From Maratus speciosus (Eukaryota; Arthropoda; Arachnida; Araneae; Salticidae), in NCBI GenBank assembly GCA_963932465.1, contig OZ010794.1, forward strand, positions 440,015,502 through 440,079,501: 64,000 nucleotides of DNA, in the 5' to 3' direction. The notes below the pieces were generated by a model. It did no database searches. It saw only the letters and a list, made by a program, of their open reading frames with translations, and had not been told where the DNA came from. Made by a program: the position numbers and the translations under genes. Shown one piece after another: positions 1 through 10,663 of the stretch; position 1 is the stretch's first letter, and the number at the start of each line of letters is the position of its first letter.

Positions 1-940
1 AGAACAAGATGCTAGAAATAAAAAAAAAAGTGAATATTTTTAGCATACCATCGTGTAACATTTGGTGCATACTTGTATGCCATAATACGGTTATAATATG
101 GTTATTTTTCTTTAAAATTAATATTTATTAAACTATTAAACAGTATATTAGTCATCTTAAGATTGACCCAAGATAATTTCTAAAAGAGTTATTTATCTTA
201 TTATTGGAGAGCTGAAATAAAATAATGTTTAAAAAGTATAAAAATTTTAACATATTTCACGTTTTCGTTAATGATAAGTATGACTTATGAATTTCATTTA
301 GTATTTCAGCATTTATAGAAATATTTCTAAAAACTATTTTTTATACCCTTTTATATAAAAATTTGCCTGTTTGTTTGTTTCACAATTCCTAGAGAATATG
401 AAAAGCAGCGCGATGAAATTAACACCAATTATTCGCATGAATAAGGGAATGTCTTAATGACTCTCAGGACTTTAAATTTTTAAATAGTGTTCAAAATATT
501 AACTACATTTTGCCATTATAACTTTTAACTGAGTTTCTCAGAAACACAAGTAAAATACTTCATTTTTGTGGAGGGAAAGGGGAAAATAATGCTATCCGAA
601 ATGATAAAAAAAATATTATTTTTGTTTTGTTTAAATAAATCGATTTAATGGCTTTTAGTTTACGTTTTCTTAAAAAAGTTATTTAAAGCATGATAATATG
701 ACTTCTACATTTATTAAAGATTTTATCAAAAAGCTGAAATTTTTTCATATTATTGATCTGTATGAAATAATATTTTCTGAATTTCTTTAAAATGTAAATA
801 ACATGTAAAACAGTAAATATCATGACTATATAAATAACATGAAATTCTGAGCATGGATTGAACATGCGTACAGGGTATATGATAAAAGATTTGTCTAAAA
901 CATAAGCAGAAGATTAGTCACATATAGAACTTGACCACAG
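1..940. other. AT-rich intergenic DNA
   Basis: I see no gene, RNA or clear repeat here. The sequence is very AT-rich with scattered A and T runs. The short minus-strand frame at 683-865 has the biased Ile/Lys/Phe composition expected of random AT-rich DNA. Confidence 0.6.
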
Positions 941-957
941 TCAGATGACCGAAGCTA

Positions 958-1195
958 TTATCATCTCAGAATGACAATTTTTTCCCTTTCCTGCGCTGTC
1001 ACGTCTAGAAATTCGAATCAAAACACCAAATTTAACTGCATATCTTAAAAATTCCTCTTTCTTTCTGAAAAAGGAAAACTGTTCGATTGCGTTGTTTCTA
1101 AATAAGTACACCTGCCAATTTGACACGTTTGCAAACAAAAATGAATTAGAAAATGTATCAGAAACTATCAAGTTTGCATTTCAGAAAAGTCTTAA
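958..1195 (+). repeat. ~240-bp dispersed repeat, copy 1 of 4
   Basis: This segment aligns by eye with 6737-6965, 8028-8250 and 11900-12120, all in the same orientation. Shared landmarks in order are a 'CCTGC.CTGTC' start, 'AAATTC' followed by 'AAAA..CCAA.TTT', a poly-A stretch leading to an 'AAAAACGGTT'-like block, 'TTTCT(A/G)AATAAG', and an end of 'ATGTGTCAGAAA' then 'AGTTTGCATTT'. The copies are diverged and have no obvious target duplication. Minus-strand frames in copies 1 and 4 look weakly alike, which may reflect only the shared DNA. The family is not recognised. Confidence 0.6.
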
Positions 1196-2578
1196 ATGAA
1201 TCAGGCAAATAAACAAACATTAACTTGACAATAGTGGCAAGCTCTCTAAATTTTTATCCAAAATTATCTAGATCGATCGAATTTTACTACCCGTATACCC
1301 TTTTTACTATAAAGGCATTGTACTATTATTGCATCAAAATTAGGTAACTTGCAAGATATAATTTCCGTAATTTTCATGTAATCTATATTGTAAATTCTAA
1401 GCATGATTACTTGATTATATTGAAATATTTATCAAAATTAACATTTTGAACCCTTTTTAAATGTAGAATTTAATTAAATTCCCCCCCCCCCTCCTCATTC
1501 AAAAGGAAAAAAAAGAGAGAGAGAGAGAAAGATAGCATGCTATGGAAAATGCAACAAATCGGATGACTACGCCGGCTAGGATATTTTTAAAATGTGAAAA
1601 AAGATTTATTTTTTTACGTAGTATAAGCACATGTGTTGCGTAATGTAATGTGATTGCATTCAGATAGTAAGCTTAAAATTTAGAATGTTTTCCAGTTCAC
1701 ATGAATAATCAAAACCCTACTAAAATCATTTTTTAAATTTTAAATAATAATAATAATTATCATTATTTACTATTTGAGGAGCTGAGCTAACTCAATAACA
1801 TTACACAAAAGAAAGCAAAAAGTTATATTTCTTGAAAATTTTTGTTTATCAACAAGACCAAGAGGCATCTATCTGTATCTCACAAATAATATATTTGAAT
1901 TTCATGATAATTGGAGCAATCTTCTAATAAATATTAGATTTCCATAGAACAAAATTAGGGATGTAATGATGATCTATTAGAAGAAAAATTGAGAACTGAA
2001 AATGGCTTGTCTACATAGCTCACTTTATACATTAATGTTTGTTTATACAACCTATCTACTGACTTCAAGAATCGTGTTTTTAAAAAATCATTTTATTCAT
2101 CGCCAGGTTTTATCAACATTACAATTAATTTGAATTATTAATAAAATTTTGAAGTGAAAATTCTATATGAAAAAACAAGAAAAAAAATCACTTATGTTAT
2201 TAGCCGCTGCATGAGTATATCTTTGAAATCGAAAGTTAAAGTTCAGATGAATTTTCAGAAAAAATAATTGGCAACTTGGGAAATAAATATATGAGAAATT
2301 ATGAGTAAACTATATACATTTTGTGCAAGAAAATTAATTTTTAAATGTATTTAAAAGTGAATAAGTGTAATTATATTTCGGTCGTAATTTCTTTTTTTTT
2401 TTATTCATTTAAAACATTATTTTTCTTATTTTAGTCAATTATGTCTGAAGTGGGTTTTGTTTCATTTTAAAATTTTAATTGCAAAGATTCCGTACTTTTT
2501 ACTTTCTTATTTCGATAAAGATATTTTCGTTTTCCTCTACATAAATATTTCAAATATAATTAGGCAATTAATTTCTTA
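1196..2578. other. AT-rich intergenic DNA
   Basis: No gene is visible. It holds a C run near 1481-1492, a short GA microsatellite near 1515-1528 and many A/T homopolymers. I see no structure longer than a few tens of bases. Confidence 0.55.
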
Positions 2579-2665
2579 CCTACATTCTTCAATTCTTCAG
2601 ATATTTCCATAAGGTGGCTAAAGAATCTAAAAGCATTTTTTTACATTAATGTAAATGTTGTTTGC
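2579..2665 (+). repeat. ~85-bp direct repeat, left copy
   Basis: This stretch recurs at 3680-3765 in the same orientation. Both run from 'CTACATTCTT.AATT' through 'TTCCATAAGG' and 'CTAAAGAATCTAA' to 'TTACATTAATGTAAATG'. The 1.1 kb between the copies contains a piggyBac-like MITE and a SINE, so the pair may be the remains of a larger duplication or of element ends. Confidence 0.65.
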
Positions 2666-2894
2666 ATTCGATTGTTACCTGATGAATAGTTTTAAGTTAT
2701 TTTCCTGCCTCAAAAATCTTTTAAAAAATCAAATTTATTTTCTAAAAGGCTTTGTTTTTTTTTATAGAAAAATGGAAAAAAAAATAACTAAAATTTAGAA
2801 TTTTAATAAAAATGTATGAAAACTTGCGAAGTTTTTTTTCACTGTAATCACTGAGATTTTTTGCGGATACGTCTTTTCATTCATTTTTAATTAA

Positions 2895-3104
2895 CCTATT
2901 CGCTGCCAACCACGAGTATACTCGTGGCTTTAATTTATTTATTACTTTGTCACTACTATTTTAGAATTAAAAAATTGCTTTATTTATTGGCAGAAATTTT
3001 ACTGTATTAGTAAAGCGAAATTTACATTTCTGAATTTGTGGTGGCATACGACTTTCAACAAGAAATTTAAAATTTTTTACTTTATAGTTTTGGCAGCGAA
3101 TGGG
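2895..3104. mobile_element. piggyBac-like MITE (210 bp)
   Basis: The 210-bp segment is flanked on both sides by TTAA (2891-2894 and 3105-3108), the target site of piggyBac transposases. Its ends are inverted: CCTATTCGCTGCCAA on the left and, on the other strand at the right, CCCATTCGCTGCCAA. A perfect 18-bp palindrome, CCACGAGTATACTCGTGG, lies just inside the left end at 2910-2927. There is no coding capacity, so it would be a non-autonomous element. TTAA is common in AT-rich DNA; the 14/15 terminal match is the stronger evidence. Confidence 0.7.
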
Positions 3105-3396
3105 TTAACAGCAATTTTCAAGAAAACAACGTGTTTTAGCGATATGTGAATGTGCTCTTTAAAGTCTCTGTTGACAATTTTTTTTTTTTTTTTTTTTTAA
3201 TATCTTATCCATCGTCTGTGTTTTGTATGTGCTTATAAAAGTGGATGTTGACATTAGAAATAATGTGTGACAGTATTCAGTATAGTTTAGAAATCACAAA
3301 TGCATTAGAAAGTAGCTATCTGAGATGACATTTAAGCTTGTTTTCAAAGCTAAACTGCCTAATTTCTGGCATAATTCCTAAATCCATTTTGGGTTG

Positions 3397-3637
3397 GCCC
3401 CACCAGTGGCCGAGAGGTTCTACTCTCGAAGCTGGTAGACGGGAAGTGCTGGGTTCGATCCCAATCGCGCCCGTCGGCCTAATCGTTCGGAGTTTTCGTG
3501 GTTTTCTTCGAGCCTTGGTTCTCCAAGCGTTAATACGGATTAGGTTCCCTTAGAAAGACCTCCACGGAAGGCACTCCCCCCGGGCCTATATCCCTCGTGT
3601 AGATAATTGGCCGTCAAAAATCAACACTCAACAACAC
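3397..3637 (+). mobile_element. tRNA-derived SINE, full-length copy
   Basis: A short retroposon flanked by a perfect 13-bp target duplication, CCATTTTGGGTTG, at 3384-3396 and 3638-3650. The 5' part is tRNA-like: an A box (TGGCCGAGAGGTTC, near 3408) and a B box (GGGTTCGATCCC, near 3450) that would act as an internal RNA polymerase III promoter. The A box resembles the Ser/Leu tRNA type. A GC-richer body with a conserved 'CCTAATCGTTCGGAG' segment follows, and the tail is a loose CAA/AAC run. Truncated copies lie at 35709-35816 and 37020-37220 on the other strand. It would depend on a LINE for mobilisation. Confidence 0.85.
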
Positions 3638-3679
3638 CCATTTTGGGTTGTTAAAGCTGGACTGATAGGTACTCAGCTT

Positions 3680-3765
3680 CAGCTACATTCTTGAATTGTT
3701 CAGATGTTTCCATAAGGTTGCTAAAGAATCTAACAGCATTTTTTTACATTAATGTAAATGTCGTA
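3680..3765 (+). repeat. ~85-bp direct repeat, right copy
   Basis: Same-orientation partner of 2579-2665; the two are closely similar by eye, with a few substitutions. It begins about 30 bp after the SINE target duplication. Confidence 0.65.
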
Positions 3766-4458
3766 CGTGTTAATACAGGTACACACGATAGGTGCGCTAT
3801 TCAGAAGCTAATCGTTTTCTGATTGTAAAATCATGAGACTAACAGGTGTATTTCTATTCAGAAGCTATGAAATCGAATATTTTTTTTCCTTTTTCAATAA
3901 AGGCTTGCGATTTTTTAGAAAATGCTGTCAAAGCTAGTGTTTTGAAACGAAATTCAGCGTCACAAAAATCGCATATCACTTAAAATATAATTCAGTTATC
4001 GAAAAATGAAAAATCTATTTGAATCTAGATCACTTCAATTGTCATGTTTACTGATGTTTTGCTTTTTACGTCAAAGTTTAGAAAGCATTTATATTTTACT
4101 AAACATTTTGAAACATTATTAACCACTAGGTGGTCCTTGTCAAAATTCGACGACATAAAAGATTTTTAAAATGTCCTATCTAATAATCCCACGTCTGAAA
4201 ATCATATTGTCCGGAGCGTAACCATTATTTTAAGCTAATCAATGTTTATATAAAAATGTATACATTTTTAACAATGATAATTGAAAATCTGTAGATGAGC
4301 CAGTTTTTTAATGTTTTCATTCTTTGTATAGTTCTTCATTTCCTTTCCATAATTCTGATTGGTTGTTCTTTTCTTATGGTCTGGAATCGCTTCCCTCTTA
4401 TAAATTGGCATACATTGTCGAACTTAAAAATACAAACACACATGCACACATATACACT

Positions 4459-5172
4459 ATATTGCCATTAATGACCGGCAACTTTCAATTTTAGACATTT
4501 TGTCGAATATTTAGAAATATACTTGACAGATTCTTCTGGAATTTCAGAATTGATCATCTTTCTGAATTTTTACGATATTTGACTAGATTTTTTTAGTGTT
4601 GCTCGATAGAGTTGACTATTAAATTATGTAAAATGATCCTTGTTATCGTTCGCGCATGCGCAGATAAAAATTATTTCATACAACTGCTCATATTTCCTAA
4701 AATATTTAATATATTTATATTCCAATTGCACTATATTGTTTCTACTGTATTTTGTCAATTTTTCTGAAATCGGTGTTAAATTTGGTTGAAAACCCTGCAT
4801 GTAATAAGCAAAAAACATGCAAGAATTTTTAAATTATTTTAAATAAATCGCTATATCTCTGTTAATATACGTGCTATTCTTGCACAAAATAATATACATA
4901 TTACAGAATGTCTGTTTATTTATATTCGATAGTGGTAGATCATTTCGTGCATTTTATTTTACAGGGTGATCCCAAGTATTATTTTTTTCTTTGATTTTTT
5001 GTTGGCCCCCTAATTGACCCCCCCCCCCTTTAACAAATGGACATTGCTAAATATGGGGTCATACCTATTCTTTTTTATCCTGAAATTCCAGAAGAATCTG
5101 TCACGTATATTTATAAATATTCGACAAAATGTCTAAAATTGAAAGTTGCGGTCGCCGGTCATTAATGGCTAT
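4459..5172. mobile_element. ~715-bp element with ~90-bp terminal inverted repeats
   Basis: The left arm (4459-4547) and the reverse complement of the right arm (5080-5172) match almost throughout. Both read 'GCCATTAATGACCGGC', then 'AACTTTCAATTTTAGACATT', then 'GACAGATTCTTCTGGAATTT'. The ~530-bp interior has no credible reading frame and contains a C run near 5021. The long inverted arms mark it as a non-autonomous DNA element. A pogo-like MITE abuts its right end (5174). No clear target duplication was found, so the superfamily is left open. Confidence 0.75.
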
Positions 5173-5173
5173 A

Positions 5174-5346
5174 CAGTCAAACCTCGTTAACATGAACACG
5201 CTTAACGTGAATTACTTTTAACATGAATTGTTTTCACAGTCCCTTATAAAAACGAATACAAAGATTTGATACTGATAACATAAATTACTGTTAACATGAA
5301 CAAAATTTTGATTCCCCTTGAGGCTTATGTTAACGAGGTTCGACTG
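5174..5346. mobile_element. pogo/Tigger-like MITE (173 bp)
   Basis: The ends are inverted, CAGTCAAACCTCGTTAACAT on the left and CAGTCGAACCTCGTTAACAT on the other strand at the right. They are flanked by TA on both sides (5172-5173, 5347-5348). A CAGT start, an 'ACCTCG' motif and a TA target are typical of pogo/Tigger elements of the Tc1/mariner superfamily. There is no coding sequence. A more diverged copy in reverse orientation is seen at about 12957-13157. Confidence 0.8.
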
Positions 5347-5829
5347 TATAGTTTATATGTACATATATGTATGTATAATTCCGAGCATATTCTGATGCAA
5401 CGTATTTGAACTAATTCAAATTAGCTTCATAATAATTTTATGTTCAACATAGAATGAAAATCTGGGTTTTTGTGACAAATTTCACTTTAATGCCAAAGTG
5501 CTATATCTAATGAGTGCTCTGATCTTATGATTAATCGGCTCTCCTTTTTTTTCCTTCGTAAATAAATGTATAATATTTGATTAAATATCTGATTTACTAT
5601 GTACTTTAATTTCCAATTATGCAATTTTAAGTAATTTAAGGCCGAATGAATAAAATATTTTAAATTAAAGTACTAGTTTTTACTTGTAGAAAGTCAAATT
5701 TTTAGTGTTAGGAAGTGTTAGAAAAATTTACTAGAAAGAGGTTTTAAAAAAATATTTTTCTCTGTTGAAGAACGCGAAACATTGATACGTTTTTTAAACA
5801 TAAAGTGATACTTGCAGGCATAATTTCCA

Positions 5830-6130
5830 ACCGCCGCGGCGAGCGGCCCATCTTCGTCCGCAACCCTTTATTCTTCTACTCTAGTCCGACCCTTTTGCGG
5901 AAGCAAGATTCCCAGGTGCCCAGCCACGTCCCGAATGAAAGACTCTCTAGCGAAAGCCAGATTGAAAAAGAAAAAAAAAATTGAAACCGGACAAATTTAA
6001 AACGGAAATTATACAAATTAAAGACACCGAAAAGCGGGAAGGGTTGGCTCGGGGCGATGAAGCTACCGAACGACTCCTAGCTACTTCTAGCTTATTATTA
6101 GTCTTATATTATTATTATTAGTAGTAGTAA
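5830..6130 (+). other. GC-rich island, possible LINE 3' remnant
   Basis: A GC-rich patch starting 'CCGCCGCGGCGAGCGGCCC' in otherwise AT-rich DNA. It contains a short lysine-rich frame and ends in a microsatellite-like tail of TTA/TAG repeats (6095-6130). Such a simple-repeat tail after a GC-rich segment is common at the 3' ends of non-LTR retrotransposons, so a 5'-truncated LINE insertion is one reading. I found no reverse transcriptase motif and no clean target duplication. A GC-rich host exon or promoter cannot be excluded. Confidence 0.3.
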
Positions 6131-6284
6131 AATTCCATTTTTATTTTCAAAAATAAATTTTTTTTAATTTTTTTTTGTGATAAATGCATGCCATAATGTA
6201 TATAATGTACCCTTAAATAATATTTAAGATAAAATTTACAAAAAAAAAAAAAAAAAAAAAAAAATATTTTTACGGATTTTAAGC

Positions 6285-6475
6285 TCCACTGTCCCCTTAA
6301 AACAAGACCCTTCACAAAATCCTTTGTCTTAAAAATAGGGCTTTCACAAAATTTTACCATTTCTAATTTGAACCTTTTACAAATTCAATAACTTAAAAGT
6401 AAAATTGAACCCGTCACTTTTACTGTCCACAATTTCACAAAAACAGGTTCCTGGGAGAAAAGTCTGGACAGCCAT
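6285..6475 (+). repeat. dispersed repeat with 'GACCCTTCACAAAA' motifs, copy 1
   Basis: Shares an ordered set of motifs with 9948-10345: 'GACCCTTCACAAAATC', 'TTTGTCTTAAAAATAG', 'TTAAAAGTAAAAT', 'CACAATTTCACAAAAACAGG' and 'GAGAAAAGTCTG.ACAG'. It is preceded by a 25-base A run (6240-6264). The family is unrecognised and no protein is encoded. Confidence 0.65.
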
Positions 6476-6736
6476 GAATATAAGATTTATGAAAATGCTT
6501 TTAGTTGAAAAAGATGTTTTAAATGAATTTAACAAACATGATTATTTTTATTTAAATGTTTTCCATTTTTAAACTTAAATATTCTTTGATTTTTAAAGCT
6601 AATTGTATAATATGTATGATAAGTAATGATAAAAAAGTGATGTGACTGAAAGTGACTGAAGTGATTTGTAATTCAATATTTTCATTCTTCAATAAATTAA
6701 TTGCGTTCTTGAGTTATAAGCGACTATTGTTTCAGA

Positions 6737-6965
6737 ACGGCGGCTATTTCCCTTTCCTGCCCTGTCGTGTCCGGAAATTCATATAAAATGCCACTTTTGG
6801 CAGCACTTCTTGAAAAAAAAATTTTTTTTTACCGAAAAACGAGAAAAACCGTTGTATTATATAGTTTCTTAGCAATTATTACAAGCTTGCTAATTTCTTA
6901 CATTTCCGAACAAAAATGATTTTAAAAATTGTGCCAGAAAATGGATTTGAGAACAACTCGTAAAA
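6737..6965 (+). repeat. ~240-bp dispersed repeat, copy 2 of 4
   Basis: Aligned with 958-1195 by the start 'CCTTTCCTGCCCTGTCGTGT', the middle 'AAAAACCGTTGTATTATATA' and the end 'TGTGCCAGAAAATGG.TTTGA'. Confidence 0.6.
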
Positions 6966-7650
6966 ATTACTCATTAAATTTCGTATTTATCAGTAGTGAG
7001 GCGAATGGTGTGTGTGTGAAGGGGGGGGGGGGGTCGGGTTTAAAACCCATCCCAGACCTAAAAAATGTAGTAATGGCTGGTTTTTTGAATCACTAATTAA
7101 TCGTATTAGCCACTTTTATGAATCAAAATCAAGTGTTAGTGTTTTTAGATTAATCGAAATTTACCACTTTCTTGAATCATATTCCATTTAACGAAAATAT
7201 TTCATTTAAACGGCTATTGTTATATTTAAAAATGAAGAAACACATAGTAGATATATGGGTTAAGTGAAAATTGTTCAACAGTTTCAAAAAAGGATAGCGG
7301 TCGCATTGTCGCGAATAACCTTAAGCTACATAAAGAATCAGATTGTTTCAAATGACTGTTAAAAATTCTACTTCATAGACAGGATATACTTTTGAGGAGG
7401 AGTGGGGGTGGGAAAGTTCCTGATAGGTTTTAGCGACAATGATTTTCTTTTAAATAACAGTGCAAAGGGTAGATAAGGGGGAAACTTAATTTGTTGAGAC
7501 GAGATGAGGTCATGATTGCATTCATTAAAAATACTGATTCAATTAAGCAATGACTTAAACATACGGTGACCACTGGACTAACTGTCAACAACTTACCTCC
7601 CACCTATCCCCTTGAGCCGAACTTTGACTGAGAAACTGATCATACTAAAA

Positions 7651-7850
7651 AAAAATCCCTGCCGGCTCGGCCTACAGGCGGGGTAGATTTCGAAGTTAAG
7701 TACTAATTTCACCAACAAAAGTAAAATCAAGATGAAAATTAAACCCAGTTTAATAATTTTATCTGGCCACTTTTGAAAGTTTTCAGTTTCATTTTTATGT
7801 AAGAGCTGATTTTATCAGAATCATGTTAACGTGGTATAAAAGAAATATTT
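7651..7850 (-). mobile_element. terminal fragment of the AGGTAG-ended element
   Basis: Read on the minus strand, this matches the right end of the element at 47686-48710. It has the same GC-rich cap (GCCTGTAGG then GCCGGCAGGG), the same CTACC terminus and the same inner segment 'GTAAGAGCTGATTTTATC' (here on the plus strand). Only this end could be traced. The opposite end appears lost in the repeats that follow. Confidence 0.6.
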
Positions 7851-8027
7851 TTCCACGCTTCACAATTCGAAATTTTCTGACACATTTTTAGGCTCATTTT
7901 TAAAAGTAAAAACATGAAACTTGCGGACGTGATTTTTTTGAAGAGATTTATAAGCGACCTGTATTTTATTTTTCATTCAAATTATCAGAACTTGGTTTAC
8001 AAACAATTATTTTTTCAGTACGACCAT

Positions 8028-8250
8028 TTTTTTTTCCGTTTTCAGCACTATCGCTTAGGGATATTCGGTTTAAAATGCCCATTTTGACAGCATTTTTTGA
8101 AATATATTCTACCTTTTATCCTAAAATCGATCAATACGGCCCATTTATAATTTCTGAATAAGAGAACCTGCCCATTGGATGCGTTTGAGAGAAAATGAAT
8201 TTAAAAATGAGTCAGAAAATAAGGAGTTTGGATTTGAGTACAACCTTAAT
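8028..8250 (+). repeat. ~240-bp dispersed repeat, copy 3 of 4
   Basis: The most diverged copy, anchored by 'AAAATGCCCATTTTGACAGC' and by 'GAGTCAGAAAATAAGGAGTT' near its end, in the same order as copies 1, 2 and 4. Confidence 0.55.
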
Positions 8251-8461
8251 ACGATATTTTTTTCGTCAAACCTTATTTTTGTTTAATTTCTTTTTGCTGT
8301 AAGAGTTGGTCCTATCAAAAACATGCCAATATAAAAGTGGTAGATTATATTAAGAAGGTGTAAATAAATTTAAGCGGATTGGATATCTTGTGAATAAAAT
8401 GAAGTAATGAATTTTTTCTTCTTAACCCCCCCCCCCTCCCTTTTTTTCTGGTAAGAGTTGG

Positions 8462-9560
8462 TCCTATCAAAATTGCGGAAAATTGCGAATTTCATCAGTC
8501 AATTAGGAATTACGAATTTCGTTGACTGAGCGTGAAAAATCGGGTTTGGTCGATTGGGCGCGAAAAAATCGCGAGTTTCTTCGATCGGGTGCGGTAAAAT
8601 CAAGAGTTTCGTTGATTAGGCATGAAAAAAATCATGAGTATCTTCGATCGGCCGCTGAAAAATCGCGCGTTTTGTTGTTCGTGCGCAGAAAAGTCGAGCG
8701 TTTCGTCGACCGGGCGCGGAAATGTCACTAGTTTCGTCAGTTTATCGTTGGAAAAAACAGCGAATTTCGCAAATTTGCCGCGGGAAAACTGCAATTTTCG
8801 TCAGTCATTTAAGATATGATAATTTCACCGACTGGGCTCGGAAAAATTGCAATTTTCGTTGATCGGGTGCGGAAAAATCGTGAGTTTTGTGGATTGGACA
8901 TGGAAAAATTACAAATTTAGTTTACCGGGTGCAGAAAAATCCCGAGTTTCGTCGATCGGGCGCGGAAAAATCGCGAGTTCTGTTGATAGGGCATGGAATA
9001 AATGCAAATTTTATTGATCGGCTGCGGAAAAATCGCGAGTTTCGTCAGTTTATTGCGAGAAAAAGTTGTGAATTTCGGCAATTTGTCGAGGGAAATTTTC
9101 AATTTTCATCAATCAGTTAAGAATCGGGAATTTCGTCGATCGGGCGCAGAAAATTTTCGAATTTTGACGATAGGGCGCGGAAAAATTGCGAATTTTGTCT
9201 ATAAAAAGCGCGGAAAAATTGCGAAATTTGTCGATCGGGTGCGGAAAAATCGCAAATATCGTTGATCGAGCAGAGAAAAAATCGTGAATTTTTTCGATTA
9301 AGTGCGAAAAAATTGCAAATTTCTTCGATTAGCTAAGGTAAAATCGCGAGAAAAAGTTGTGAATTTCGACAATTCGTACGGGAAAAAGTTTTTAATTTCG
9401 TCAGTTAGTTAACAATTGCGAATTTCGTTGACTGGGCGCGGAAAAATCGCAAATTCCGTTGATAAGGTGTGGAAAAATCGCGAATTTTGTCGATCAGGCG
9501 CGGGAAAGTGTAAAATTTTGTTGATCGGCTGCAGAAAAATTGAGAGTTTCGTCAATTTAA
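8462..9560. repeat. 31-bp minisatellite with ~300-bp higher-order repeat
   Basis: About 1.1 kb of degenerate tandem repeats. The 31-bp unit runs from GTTTCGTCGATCGGGCGCGG into AAAAATCGCGA. Every ~10 units a variant block appears, seen as 'TCAGTCAATTAGG' or close relatives at 8495, 8801, 9109 and 9401 (spacings 306, 308 and 292). Array growth therefore happened in multi-unit blocks as well as single units. Because 31 is not a multiple of three, the apparent open frames on both strands change frame every unit and are not a repeat protein. CG dinucleotides are unusually frequent for this window. Confidence 0.85.
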
Positions 9561-9947
9561 CTTTGATCGTAAAGTTCACTTTTTTTTTGGCACTAGCCAC
9601 TGTCATGCATATGTTTATTTTTTACCACTTTTAATAAAGCAAAATTTAATCCCCCCGAATAAAGACATGGAATATTTTCACTCTTTGAAAATAATTTTTG
9701 CTATATCTCTGTTATATATACAAACATAAGCTGTTGATATATCCTTGTCAGCTGAATTGGGTATGGTATGTAGTGGGTAGGCAAAACTAAAGGGGTAAAA
9801 CTGCCACTTCTCTAAAATCTTGTTTTTTATAGGCTACAGATCTCCCCACCTCTCCGAAATAGAATGATCGCTGTGTTACTGATGTGGCCCTCGACAACCC
9901 AAACATTTTTGTAAGTGACCCTTCTGTTAAAAAGGTTTTGCACCCCT

Positions 9948-10345
9948 ACTTTAAAGGATCGTTCACAAAATTTTTCATTTCAAAACAGGACCCTTCATAA
10001 ATTTTTTCATCTCAAAACAGGACCCTTCACAAAACTTTTCATCGTAAAAAAGGACCTTTCACAAAATTCTTTGGTCTTAAAAATAGTCTTTTTACAAAAA
10101 ATTTTCCCGTTCTAAACTGAATCTTTCACAAATTTAATCATTTAAAAGTAAAATCTGACCTGTCACTTTTACGTATATAAAGAAAAAATATGTATTTGAC
10201 ATACATATATCTTCTTAAAAATATATAAAAAAGAACCTTGAGTATTTAACGTTCGTTTCAAATTCTCAGAATTAGAACTAGAATTTTCACAAACGTAAAA
10301 AAGCTCTTCACAATTTCACAAAAACAGGACCCTGAGAGAAAAGTC
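9948..10345 (+). repeat. dispersed repeat with 'GACCCTTCACAAAA' motifs, copy 2
   Basis: Longer relative of 6285-6475. Its first 160 bp are a short tandem array of a ~30-bp unit, 'AAAACAGGACCCTTCACAAA' plus a variable 'TTTTTCATC' stretch, in about four to five copies with varied spelling. It ends with the shared 'GAGAAAAGTCTGTACAG' and runs directly into the 90-bp duplication at 10355. Confidence 0.65.
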
Positions 10346-10354
10346 TGTACAGAT

Positions 10355-10541
10355 CCCTGGTAAGGTGGTGGTGGTGGTGGTGGGAGGGGGGTTATAGATT
10401 TGTAGAAAAGGGCCTCAAAACTCAGCCCCCCCCTAGCCATAGAGCCCTGGTAAGGTGGTGGTGGTGGTGGTGGGAGGGGGGTTATAGATTTGTAGAAAAG
10501 GGCCTCAAAACTCAGCCCCCCCCCCCCCCCTAGCCATAGAG
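10355..10541. repeat. 90-bp tandem duplication with GGT and poly-C tracts
   Basis: Two adjacent copies (10355-10444 and 10445-10541) each contain 'CCCTGGTAAGG', a GGT microsatellite, a G run, 'TTATAGATTTGTAGAAAAGG' and a C run. They appear identical apart from the C run, which is about twice as long in the second copy. This suggests a recent duplication. The minus-strand frame over it is a proline run from the GGT tract and not a gene. Confidence 0.85.
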
Positions 10542-10663
10542 CCCAAGTTACGCCTACGCATCAAATGTTTGTTTCGTATCTCAAATTTTAATAGAATTTT
10601 AGAAAAAAAAATAATTTTTATGATTTGCTATTATAATTAATACAAAAATAGTTTTATCACTTC

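Noticed and set aside
2895..2930. CCACGAGTATACTCGTGG as a rho-independent terminator or operator
   Set aside because: The window is eukaryotic repeat DNA with no adjacent gene. It is better explained as part of a TTAA-flanked MITE.
5820..6080. rRNA fragment, because of the GC-rich 'CCGCCGCGGCGAGCGGCCC' start
   Set aside because: I cannot match the rest to any rRNA region from memory, and the simple-repeat tail fits a retroelement end better.
8462..9560. Possible CRISPR-like array from the regular ~31-bp spacing
   Set aside because: There are no unique spacers between identical repeats, every unit is itself degenerate, and the context is eukaryotic.
8522..9634. Several arginine/lysine-rich open frames on both strands in the minisatellite
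   Set aside because: The 31-bp unit is not a multiple of three, frames stay open on both strands because the unit lacks stops, and the peptides do not repeat in register. They are artefacts of the repeat.
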